Shown here one piece after another: positions 56,731 through 64,000 of a stretch of 64,000 nt of DNA (position 1 is the stretch's first letter; every line of letters starts with the position of its first letter). The stretch is from Rhizobiales bacterium 65-79. GTDB lineage: Bacteria > Pseudomonadota > Alphaproteobacteria > Rhizobiales > Rhizobiaceae. A model generated the notes under the pieces. That model was not told the origin of the DNA and ran no database searches. It was given only the letters and a program-made list of their open reading frames with translations. The DNA lies in contig MKRJ01000026.1 in assembly GCA_001896885.1 (NCBI GenBank), positions 1-64,000 of the forward strand, given 5' to 3'. The translations under genes and the position numbers were made by a program.

Positions 56731-57462
56731 CTAGCGGTAACCCGCGACCTCGTCGTATTTCGTGAAGTCGACCAGGGTGCCCAGCATCTGGAGATAGGCG
56801 ATAAGGGCGTCCATCTCGGTCACCTCCTGCGGATTGCCGTCGAAATCGCCGACCTTGGCCTTGGGATAGCGCTTCAGGAGATCCGCCGTGTCGGCGTTGG
56901 GATCGGCCTGTGCCATCAGGTCCGACTTGGCGTTGGCGATGTCGTCCGCCGTATAGGGCACGCCGACATCCACATTGGCTTTCAGATGCGCGGCAATGTT
57001 CGGGATCGAAAGGATCTTGTCCTTCAGGAAGCCGTAACGCGGCATAACCGATTCCGGCACCACCGACCGCGGATCCGTGAGGTGCTGGACATGCCACTCG
57101 TTGGAATAGCGGCCGCCGACGCGGGCAAGGTCTGGTCCGGTGCGCTTCGAGCCCCACTGGAAGGGATGATCGTACATGGATTCCGCCGCGAGGCTGTAAT
57201 GGCCGTAGCGCTCGACCTCGTCGCGGAAGGGACGGATCATCTGCGAATGGCAAAGGTAGCAGCCCTCGCGGACATAGATGTCACGCCCCGCCAGTTCGAG
57301 CGGACTGTAGGGGCGCATGCCTTCCACCTTCTCGATCGTGTTCTGGAGATAGAAGAGCGGCGCGATTTCCACGATGCCGCCAATGGTGACGACCAGCAGC
57401 GAGAAGACGAGGAGCAGCGTCGCGTTGCGCTCGATGATGGCGTGCCTGTCGAGAAATGCCAT
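56731..57462 (-). CDS. fixO: FixO/CcoO, monoheme cytochrome c subunit of cbb3 oxidase
   Basis: A 243-residue subunit with a membrane anchor ([19 protein letters not shown]) and the c-heme motif CYLCH, preceded by DIYVREG as is typical. The later [16 protein letters not shown] is a hallmark of CcoO. It receives electrons from FixP and passes them to FixN. Confidence 0.95.
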   Translation of the reverse strand: MAFLDRHAIIERNATLLLVFSLLVVTIGGIVEIAPLFYLQNTIEKVEGMRPYSPLELAGRDIYVREGCYLCHSQMIRPFRDEVERYGHYSLAAESMYDHPFQWGSKRTGPDLARVGGRYSNEWHVQHLTDPRSVVPESVMPRYGFLKDKILSIPNIAAHLKANVDVGVPYTADDIANAKSDLMAQADPNADTADLLKRYPKAKVGDFDGNPQEVTEMDALIAYLQMLGTLVDFTKYDEVAGYR

Positions 57463-57474
57463 GTGAGGAGATCC

Positions 57475-59085
57475 TTATTCGGCAGGGGCGAACGCGGGGG
57501 CCTCGCCGCCCATCGGCACTTCCTTGCGCTGATGGCCGCGAATGGTCATGGCGACGTTCCACGCCATGATCAGCACGCCGGAGAGGTAGAGCAGGCCGCC
57601 AAGCGCGCGCATCACGTAGTAGGGATGCATGGCGGCGACCGTCTCGGCGAAGGAATAGACCAGGAAGCCCTGCTCGTCGTATTCGCGCCACATCAGGCCC
57701 TGCATGATGCCCGACACCCACATGACGGCCGCGTAGACGACGATGCCGAGCGTCGCGAGCCAGAAATGCCAGTTGACCAGGCGCAGGGAATAGAGGCGCT
57801 CGCGGTTCCACAGACGCGGCACGAGGAAGTAGATGGCGCCGAAAGTTATCATGCCGACCCAGCCGAGCGCGCCCGAATGGACATGGCCGATGGTCCAGTC
57901 CGTATAGTGCGACAGCGAATTGACCGTCTTGATCGACATCATCGGACCTTCGAAGGTCGACATGCCGTAGAAGGCGAGCGCCATCACCATCATTCGGATG
58001 ATGGGATCCGTCCTGAGCTTGTCCCAGGCGCCCGAGAGCGTCATCAGGCCGTTGATCATGCCGCCCCAGGAAGGCATCCACAGCATGATCGAGAACACCA
58101 TGCCGAGCGTCTGCGCCCAGTCGGGCAGGGCAGTGTAGTGGAGATGGTGCGGGCCGGCCCAGATATAGAGGAAGATCAGCGCCCAGAAGTGGATGATCGA
58201 AAGGCGGTAGGAATAGATCGGCCGGTTCGCCTGCTTGGGCACGAAATAATACATCATGCCGAGGAAGCCCGCCGTCAGGAAGAAGCCGACGGCGTTGTGC
58301 CCGTACCACCATTGCGTCAGCGCGTCCTGCACGCCCGAGAAGGCTGAATAGCTCTTCGAGCTGAAGATCGAGACCGGCATCGACAAATTGTTGACGACGT
58401 GCAGCATCGCGATCGTCACGATGAAGGACAGGTAGAACCAGTTGGCGACGTAGATGTGCGGTTCCTTGCGCTTCACGATCGTGCCGAGGAACACGACGAG
58501 ATAGGCGACCCATACGATGGTCAGCCAGATGTCGACGTACCATTCCGGCTCGGCATATTCGCGGCTCTCGGTGATGCCGAGCAGGTAGCCGCTGGCAGCC
58601 ATGACGATGAAGAGCTGGTAGCCCCAGAAGACGAACCAGGCGAGGTCGCCGCCGAAAAGCCGGGCGCGGCTGGTGCGCTGGACTACATACAAGGAGGTTG
58701 CGATCAGCGCGTTTCCGCCGAAAGCGAAGACGACGCCCGATGTGTGGACCGGCCTCAGACGTCCGAAATTGAACCAGGGCTGGACGTCAAGGTCGGGAAA
58801 GGCCAGCTGCAGCGCAATGACGAGGCCGGCAATCATGCCGACCACGCCCCAGAAGATGGTCGCTATCACGCCGTAGCGGATCGGGCCATCCATATAGGCG
58901 GACGGATCGGCCGGCGGCGCGGGCTCGAAGCTGGTGCGTCTAAGGAGAATTCCCGCGCTGCCGGCGAGAAGGAAGAACAGGATCCACATATGGGCGCGGA
59001 ACGGATCGTCCTGCGCCATGGCGGCTGCGATCAGCGCTCCGAAAGCCGCAAGACCGAGCGCGACGATTTCCGCACCATATCGCAT
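57475..59085 (-). CDS. fixN: FixN/CcoN, catalytic heme-copper subunit of cbb3 oxidase
   Basis: A 536-residue catalytic subunit with 12 or more membrane segments. The run [18 protein letters not shown] and the later [14 protein letters not shown] contain the CuB and heme ligands of C-type oxidases. It reduces O2 with very high affinity and pumps protons. ATG at 59085 with GAGGGGAA about 8 bases ahead; longer frames are not supported. The FixK-type box at 59171 is 86 bp before. Confidence 0.96.
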   Translation of the reverse strand: MRYGAEIVALGLAAFGALIAAAMAQDDPFRAHMWILFFLLAGSAGILLRRTSFEPAPPADPSAYMDGPIRYGVIATIFWGVVGMIAGLVIALQLAFPDLDVQPWFNFGRLRPVHTSGVVFAFGGNALIATSLYVVQRTSRARLFGGDLAWFVFWGYQLFIVMAASGYLLGITESREYAEPEWYVDIWLTIVWVAYLVVFLGTIVKRKEPHIYVANWFYLSFIVTIAMLHVVNNLSMPVSIFSSKSYSAFSGVQDALTQWWYGHNAVGFFLTAGFLGMMYYFVPKQANRPIYSYRLSIIHFWALIFLYIWAGPHHLHYTALPDWAQTLGMVFSIMLWMPSWGGMINGLMTLSGAWDKLRTDPIIRMMVMALAFYGMSTFEGPMMSIKTVNSLSHYTDWTIGHVHSGALGWVGMITFGAIYFLVPRLWNRERLYSLRLVNWHFWLATLGIVVYAAVMWVSGIMQGLMWREYDEQGFLVYSFAETVAAMHPYYVMRALGGLLYLSGVLIMAWNVAMTIRGHQRKEVPMGGEAPAFAPAE

Positions 59086-59449
59086 GACCGTATTCCCCTC
59101 GGCTTGAATAGCGACGGGCGGCGGGAAAAGCCGCTCCGACGCCTTTTCGCCGCAACGGGGGTGAGCCGCTTTGATCGAAGTCAAATTTCCCGTCGCGGCG
59201 CCATGGCGTGCCTCGGTGCCGTGCACGTGGTGATTCCGATGCCATTCTCACCACCTGCGATGCAGGCGGCGACGCTCCATTATCTTGGAGAGGCGATGGG
59301 AGAGCCGTTCAGCGGCTCGCTTCCGGGCAGGCGTCGATGGCCGGTGGCCGGTCGTTCCACCGAATACGCGCAATCCGGCGATCGGCCTCCGGGGGCGCAG
59401 TCGGCCACGATGGCAACCCCGGAATGCGGCGAGTCGGCGAATCTGTGGC
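59086..59449. other. 364-bp gap between fixN and the MFS gene
   Basis: This gap contains the fixN promoter with the FixK-type box (59171-59184). The remaining 260 bp toward the MFS stop hold no convincing gene, repeat or terminator that I can see. Confidence 0.5.
59171..59184. promoter_or_regulatory. FixK/FNR-type box upstream of fixNOPQ
   Basis: TTGATCGAAGTCAA is a full palindromic match, 86 bp before the fixN ATG, the arrangement usual for FixK-driven fixN operons. Confidence 0.75.
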
Positions 59450-60805
59450 TCAACCCTCTCGAACGAGTGATTCCGCCACAGCGGGATCGAAGACCCTGGA
59501 ATCCACCTTCAGATAGGCAAGGCCTTCCTCCGAGATCACGATCGCCTCCGCGACGCCCGGCAGCTGTCTCAAGCGAGCGGCAAGACCGTCCGCGTCGCCG
59601 CGCGATCTGCCGGAGACGCGGATCAGCCTGCTCGCCAGATAGCGCGGCGGCTTCATCGATGCGGCGACCAAGAGCCAGACGACTGCCAGCGCCGTCGTGA
59701 AAGCGAACAGGCCAGCGGCGCCGCCCGCCTGATGTGCCCAGCCGCCGACAACGCCGCCGATGAAAATGCCCATAAACTGGGAGCTGGAATAGACGCCGCT
59801 GGCCGTGCCCTTGGCATCGGGCGGCGCCGTTTTCGTGATCAGGGAAGGCAGGCTCGCTTCCATGATGTTGAAGCCGGAAAAGAACAGGATGACCGCCGCG
59901 AGCACGACATAGAGATTGCCGGGGGCAGCCCCAAGCATGATCTGGCTCGCGGCAAGCGCGACGATCGCGGCGACGAGAACCGCCTTCATGCGCCGATATT
60001 TCTCCGCGATGATGATGGCCGGCACCATCACCGCGACGGACACGACGAGCACCGGCAAATAGACGATCCATTGATCGTGGGCGGTTACGCGGAGCGAGCG
60101 CTCTAGGAGGTTGGGAACCGCGAGGAAGCTCGCCGTCAGCATGGCATGAAGCGCGAAAATGCCGAAATCGAGCCTGAGAAGCTCGTGGTCACGAAGGATC
60201 GTGCCGAACATCGCCGGGACGGTCTCGGCGTCGCGGTGGACGGTAATCCGAGGCGGCGCCGGCACGACGAACAGCGTGATCGCGATACCGACCATCGCCA
60301 GAACGGCCATCAGCCAGAAAATGCCGGCAACTCCGATGAAACCGGCTGCGATGGGCCCCGCGACAACGGCGACCATGAAGGAGAGCCCGATGGTAATGCC
60401 GACGAGCGCCATGGCGTTGGTTCGGTTTTCCTCGGCGGTGAGGTCCGCGACGCAGGCAAGGATAACCGAGCCGACCGCTCCCCCGCCCTGGATCGCCCGG
60501 CCGACGATGACTCCATCGATATTTGAGGAGAGCGCGGCGATCGCGCTGCCGATGCCGAAGAGCACAAGCCCGAGCACGATCATCACCTTGCGGCCGATCC
60601 TGTCGGACAACAAGCCGAACGGAATCTGCAGGAGCCCTTGCGTCAGCCCGTAAATCCCGAGCGCAAGCCCGATCTTGTACGGCGTGGCGCCAGCAAGGTC
60701 CTTGGCGTAGGTCGCGAAGACCGGATAGATCATGAACAGTCCGAGAAGCCGGACTGAAAAGACGGCGGCGAGCGAGCTTGCCGCCCGCGCTTCGTGTTTT
60801 TCCAT
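59450..60805 (-). CDS. yajR: YajR-like MFS transporter with C-terminal YAM domain
   Basis: A 451-residue carrier with 12 membrane segments, the MFS motif A (GLLSDRIGRKVMI) between helices 2 and 3, and QGGGAVGSVILA in helix 4. After the last helix comes a roughly 65-residue soluble ferredoxin-like domain (DGLAARLRQLPGVAEAIVIS), as in E. coli YajR (about 454 residues). The natural substrate is unknown. The gene starts at 60805 and runs toward fixN. No FixK-type box was found upstream, so it may lie outside the regulon. Confidence 0.83.
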   Translation of the reverse strand: MEKHEARAASSLAAVFSVRLLGLFMIYPVFATYAKDLAGATPYKIGLALGIYGLTQGLLQIPFGLLSDRIGRKVMIVLGLVLFGIGSAIAALSSNIDGVIVGRAIQGGGAVGSVILACVADLTAEENRTNAMALVGITIGLSFMVAVVAGPIAAGFIGVAGIFWLMAVLAMVGIAITLFVVPAPPRITVHRDAETVPAMFGTILRDHELLRLDFGIFALHAMLTASFLAVPNLLERSLRVTAHDQWIVYLPVLVVSVAVMVPAIIIAEKYRRMKAVLVAAIVALAASQIMLGAAPGNLYVVLAAVILFFSGFNIMEASLPSLITKTAPPDAKGTASGVYSSSQFMGIFIGGVVGGWAHQAGGAAGLFAFTTALAVVWLLVAASMKPPRYLASRLIRVSGRSRGDADGLAARLRQLPGVAEAIVISEEGLAYLKVDSRVFDPAVAESLVREG

Positions 60806-61023
60806 ATTGTTTTCTAACGTTGCCCGAGTGGCATGATTGCGCGCAGACTAGAACCGGCCAGGCCGCCGGAAAAGGAGGGCGGGCAATAAGTCGCGGCGGA
60901 GGTCGCATCATGACCGGCATCGTGCGCGCTATTTCGCTTTCGTGACTGCGCGCCTGTCCGAAAGCAGGAGATCGATGAATGACTTAGGATTGGACGACGA
61001 TCCTCCGGGTCGAAACCGATAGG

Positions 61024-61251
61024 GTGGATGAGACGACGGGGTCGATGACGGACCTCTTGTCCAGCCCCGCCATAACGCAAGAGCAGGTTTCCCAAGCCTA
61101 CAATGCGGTCGAGAGCGCCGCACAGCGCTTTGAGCTTTTCGTGACCGATCTCGAGGAACAGGACGTCGACGATGCCGTTCTGGAAGCCGCCGAGAGAATC
61201 CTCGACAGGTGGGATGCGCTCTCGGTCCATGTGGCCGGCTACCTTCGGTAG
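61024..61251 (+). CDS. Small hypothetical acidic protein
   Basis: A protein of about 75 residues (68 if it starts at the ATG at 61045), predicted helical and acidic: AITQEQVSQAYNAVESAAQR, then LEEQDVDDAVLEAAERILDR and WDALSVHV. It has the look of a two-helix bundle. There is no recognised family, no signal peptide, and the start is uncertain (GTG 61024 or ATG 61045; ribosome site weak in both). The MFS gene is divergent upstream and the ClC gene follows 119 bp later. Confidence 0.5.
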   Translation: MDETTGSMTDLLSSPAITQEQVSQAYNAVESAAQRFELFVTDLEEQDVDDAVLEAAERILDRWDALSVHVAGYLR

Positions 61252-61370
61252 AGGCCTATATCCTCCGATCCAAGGCGAATGCTGAATCGACCCGACCAGC
61301 CGAGCGACCCAACCGAGGAGCGTCAACAATAACTTGACCGGACAGTCGTAACAGACATACCCAGAGGCTG

Positions 61371-63200
61371 ATGTTCCCCAAGTCACCTCTCATCCAGCCT
61401 GAAACGCGTGAAGCTGCCGGAAAGGAGGTGACGCAGTCCGAACGCGAGGTCCCGCTCGCAATCCTTACCTGTCTGGCGCTCATTGTAGGTATCGTCGCCG
61501 GGTTCGGAGCGATCTTCTTCAAGTTCCTGATCGCGGTCATTACGAACTTCGCCTTTTACGGCGAGGTCTCCGCGCATTACGATCCGAACGCCTATGGGCC
61601 GCCAAGCCCGTGGGGACCTCTCATCATCGCCGTTCCGGTCATCGGCGGCCTGATCGTCGTATTCCTGGTCAGGAATTTCGCGCCGGAAGCGAAGGGGCAT
61701 GGCGTACCGGAAGTCATCTACGCCATCTATCACCAGCGTGGCGACGTCCGCGGCATCGTTGCCGTCATCAAATCCCTGGCCTCGGCCATCGCCATCGGCA
61801 CCGGGGCTTCCATCGGCCGCGAGGGCCCGATCGTGCAGATCGGCTCCTCCTTCGGCTCGACCTTCGCGCGCCGGCTGCGCCTGATCAGTCCGCAGAAGAT
61901 CATCCTGCTTTCCGCCGGCGCCGGCGCCGGCATCGCGGCGACGTTCAATACTCCGCTCGGCGGCGTGCTGTTTGCCAGCGAAATCCTGCTACCGGAGATT
62001 TCGACACGCAGCTTTCTGCCTGTCGTCGTCGCGACGGCCACCTCCACCTATGGCTACCGCCTCATCATGGGGGCCGGGTCGGCTTTCGACGTCCCTTTCC
62101 TCGACGGCATGGTTCAGCTTCATTCCGTAAATGGCAGCGAGATCGTCCTGTCCGCGATCATAGGCGTTGCGCTCGGCGGCGCCGCATGGAGCTTTGTCAA
62201 GTTGCTCGCCTTCATGGAGGATCTCTTCGAGGCGATGCCCATCAGCCCTTATCTGCAGAGTGTGCTGGGCATGGGGACGGTCGGTCTGATGGGCTATTTC
62301 TTCCTGCTCGCCAGCGGTCATTATCAGGTTCTGGGCGTCGGCTACGCGACGGTCCAGTACATCATCGACTGCTGCCGCGGTGGAGGTTCGCTCGGCCTCA
62401 TCCTTCTTCTGGCTCTCTTCTTCGGCAAGATGCTGGCGACCTGCATCAGCCTCGGTGCGGGATCGTCAGGCGGCGTGTTTTCGCCGTCTCTGTTCATGGG
62501 GGCGACACTCGGCGCGTTCGTGGCAAGCGCTGCCGCCCTTCTGTTTCCCCATCTCGGCGTCTCCGTTCCAACCTATGCGATGATCGGCATGGCGGCGATG
62601 GTGGGGGCGGCGACAAGCGCGCCGATGACGGCGATCGTCATGATCTTCGAGATGACCCGCGACTACAACATGATCCTGCCGCTGACGATCGCCTGCGCTT
62701 TGGCGCTCGGAGTGCGCCGCGCGCTCGTGACGAGCGATATCTATACGATCAAGTTGCGCGGCCGGGGTACGCCGATTCCGACCGATCGCACAACCAATAT
62801 GTTCCTCGTCCAGCCGTCGACGGAGATCATGAACCGAAACTTCAAGGTTCTGTCGCAGGACATGCTGGTCTCCGCCGCTATCAATGAAATCGATCCGGGC
62901 ACGACAAAGGTTCTCGTCAGCGACGGTCAACGGCTTTCAGGCTTCATCCGCTTCGGCACGATCCGCTACCGGATGGAGAAAGTTGCGACCCAGCGCCTTG
63001 GCGACCTTGCGTCGAGCGATTTCATCATCGCGTCGGAACGCAGCAACCTGAACGACGTCATCACCCGAATGAGCCGTCGCGGCCGTTCCTACGCCATCGT
63101 CGTGAGAGGCACGCGCGGCGTGCCCCGACCGGACGACGTCCTCGGCATCATCGACCGTGAAGAAATAGCCCAGGCCGTGATCAAGAATCACTATGCCTGA
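61371..63200 (+). CDS. ClC-family chloride channel/antiporter with C-terminal CBS domains
   Basis: A 609-residue membrane protein. The ClC selectivity elements are present as AKGHGVPE (first motif, with GHG in place of the usual GSG), GREGPIVQ with the gating Glu, and AGSSGGVFSPSLF. Twelve or more membrane segments fill residues 25-450. The last 150 residues form a CBS pair (LVSAAINEIDPGTTKVLVSD and LNDVITRMSRRGRSYAIVV). The gating Glu suggests Cl-/H+ exchange, but a proton-Glu at the internal side was not checked. It has no regulatory site visible upstream. Confidence 0.9.
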   Translation: MFPKSPLIQPETREAAGKEVTQSEREVPLAILTCLALIVGIVAGFGAIFFKFLIAVITNFAFYGEVSAHYDPNAYGPPSPWGPLIIAVPVIGGLIVVFLVRNFAPEAKGHGVPEVIYAIYHQRGDVRGIVAVIKSLASAIAIGTGASIGREGPIVQIGSSFGSTFARRLRLISPQKIILLSAGAGAGIAATFNTPLGGVLFASEILLPEISTRSFLPVVVATATSTYGYRLIMGAGSAFDVPFLDGMVQLHSVNGSEIVLSAIIGVALGGAAWSFVKLLAFMEDLFEAMPISPYLQSVLGMGTVGLMGYFFLLASGHYQVLGVGYATVQYIIDCCRGGGSLGLILLLALFFGKMLATCISLGAGSSGGVFSPSLFMGATLGAFVASAAALLFPHLGVSVPTYAMIGMAAMVGAATSAPMTAIVMIFEMTRDYNMILPLTIACALALGVRRALVTSDIYTIKLRGRGTPIPTDRTTNMFLVQPSTEIMNRNFKVLSQDMLVSAAINEIDPGTTKVLVSDGQRLSGFIRFGTIRYRMEKVATQRLGDLASSDFIIASERSNLNDVITRMSRRGRSYAIVVRGTRGVPRPDDVLGIIDREEIAQAVIKNHYA

Positions 63201-63506
63201 GGGTTTGTGGCTCGGGCGAGGAGCCATCCGGATGAGCCAGCAATGATGTTTGCGGATCAGAATCCCGCGCGCCTTGCGTCGGTCAATTGAACGGAAAAAC
63301 GTCGGCCGATCGCCGCAATCGTGGTTTCACGAGGCGGTCGTTCGAGATCGGTCGGGTGTTTTCCGCTTCCGATTGGGGCAGTCCTTCGCCGCCTAAACCT
63401 CCGCTGGCCACATTCTGCATGAACAATCCCGCCGGGAAGTGGTTAGGTGGACCCGTTACATGGACGTCGAACCTGCCGGACCCGGCGATAGCGGGAGTAC
63501 GTTCTG
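63201..63506. other. 306-bp gap before the CtaG-like gene
   Basis: The only structure noted is a small hairpin just after the ClC stop (63208-63226: TGGCTC, loop GGGCGAG, GAGCCA) with no T-run. Short open frames here lack support. Confidence 0.4.
63208..63226 (+). terminator. Possible hairpin after ClC gene
   Basis: A perfect 6-bp stem (TGGCTC/GAGCCA) with a 7-base loop lies 8 bp after the ClC stop. No T-rich tract follows, so it is a weak terminator candidate. Confidence 0.25.
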
Positions 63507-64000
63507 ATGCCGACGAGTTCGGCGCATGACAGTGCGGCATTAGCGCTCGCCGCCGCACGCCCGGGTTCTTCCGACACCCGCATGGGCGACGCTTGGGCCT
63601 ACATGCTGATCGCTGGAGGTGGTTTTTTCCTTTGGTGGATATGCACGCAGCATCCCACAGCCTTGCCATCCTGGGCGCCATGGGAATTCTCGCCAAGCTG
63701 GTATGCTGCCGCGTCGCTTGCCGCCTATTGGTATTGCCGAGGACTGGCACGGACGTCCATCGAGCTGCGTCCAACGCGTTGGCATCAACTCGCTTATTTC
63801 GCGGGCATCGTCCTGCTTTACATCGTTCTACAGACGAGATTCGACTACCTGGCCCAGCACATGTTTTTCCTCAATCGCGTGCAGCACATCATCATGCACC
63901 ATATCGGGCCGGCGCTGATTGCGCTTGCATGGCCCGGCGCCGTGCTAAGGCGCGGAATGCCGGCCTCCCTGCGGCGTCTGGCAGAATCAAACCCGATTGC
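63507..64000 (+). CDS. ctaG: CtaG-like cytochrome c oxidase assembly protein (caa3-type), 3' end outside window
   Basis: The open frame runs past the window end, giving 164 residues so far. Hydrophobic segments start near AYMLIAGGGFFLWWI, and the family hallmark QTRFDYLAQHMFFLNRVQHI, then MHHIGPALIALAWPG, is clear. It is a member of the caa3_CtaG family, multi-spanning copper-linked assembly proteins that differ from the Cox11-type CtaG. GGGAG lies about 9 bases before the ATG. No oxidase gene can be seen beside it, but the sequence ends here. Confidence 0.8.
   Translation, partial: MPTSSAHDSAALALAAARPGSSDTRMGDAWAYMLIAGGGFFLWWICTQHPTALPSWAPWEFSPSWYAAASLAAYWYCRGLARTSIELRPTRWHQLAYFAGIVLLYIVLQTRFDYLAQHMFFLNRVQHIIMHHIGPALIALAWPGAVLRRGMPASLRRLAESNPI

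Noticed and set aside
63274..63286. TTGC-GTCGG-TCAA before the CtaG-like gene
   Set aside because: The spacer is five bases instead of six and the distance to the start (over 200 bp) is large.

Overview
This 64-kb window is a high-GC alphaproteobacterial chromosome or plasmid segment, most likely Rhizobiales. The FixL/FixJ/FixK set, the nosRZDFYLX order and the fixNOPQ-fixGHIS layout are rhizobial, and the FixL is very like the Sinorhizobium meliloti type. I would guess a Mesorhizobium/Phyllobacteriaceae-like organism, but the genus is not fixed by what I can see. No rRNA, tRNA, CRISPR array, phage or transposase gene was recognised. Nearly the whole window is about living with little or no oxygen.

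Layout. 1-4040: a methyltransferase (cut by the window start) and a three-protein partner-switching module (SpoIIE-type phosphatase, ATPase/kinase-like protein, STAS protein). 4.2-10.3 kb: CBS-BON protein, universal stress protein (USP), MgtA-type P-ATPase, quinone reductase, zinc alcohol dehydrogenase. 10.3-14.2 kb: the oxygen-sensing core on the minus strand, fixL-fixJ, a hairpin-rich 312-bp inverted-repeat element, a receiver-like gene that I propose is a FixT-type antikinase, fixK and a small coupled gene. 14.5-27.9 kb: accessory stress genes (DUF2267, sigma factor, trxC, flavin-binding protein, four USP-related units, kinase fusion, ADP-forming acyl-CoA ligase/GNAT, heavy-metal P-ATPase, cytochrome c, Nudix, cytochrome b561, host-attachment protein). 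28.0-28.8 kb: gene remnants. 28.8-40.1 kb: pseudoazurin, a membrane-anchored diflavin reductase and the nos operon for N2O respiration. 40.6-44.3 kb: another USP and phosphoketolase. 44.3-50.8 kb: a complete nine-gene N-type ATPase operon (atpDCQRBEFAG). 51.0-59.1 kb: fixGHIS and fixNOPQ (cbb3 oxidase and its assembly). 59.4-64 kb: YajR-like MFS carrier, a small gene, a ClC channel and the start of a CtaG-like gene.

How it fits together. I found 18 sites by eye matching TTG(A/C)-N6-(T/G)CAA, the FixK2/FNR-type consensus. Each lies in front of a gene or operon here, usually 50-110 bp before the start codon. A FixJ-like box lies in front of fixK. The inferred circuit is FixL-FixJ to fixK, then FixK to the cbb3 oxidase, N2O reductase, N-ATPase, five USP genes, redox genes, fixLJ itself and the receiver-like gene, which would close a negative feedback loop. 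The window therefore reads as one physically clustered low-oxygen regulon. The less expected members are the N-ATPase, the sigma factor/trxC operon, the USP-coupled P-type ATPase and several small unknown genes. All regulatory links are inference from sites and spacing.
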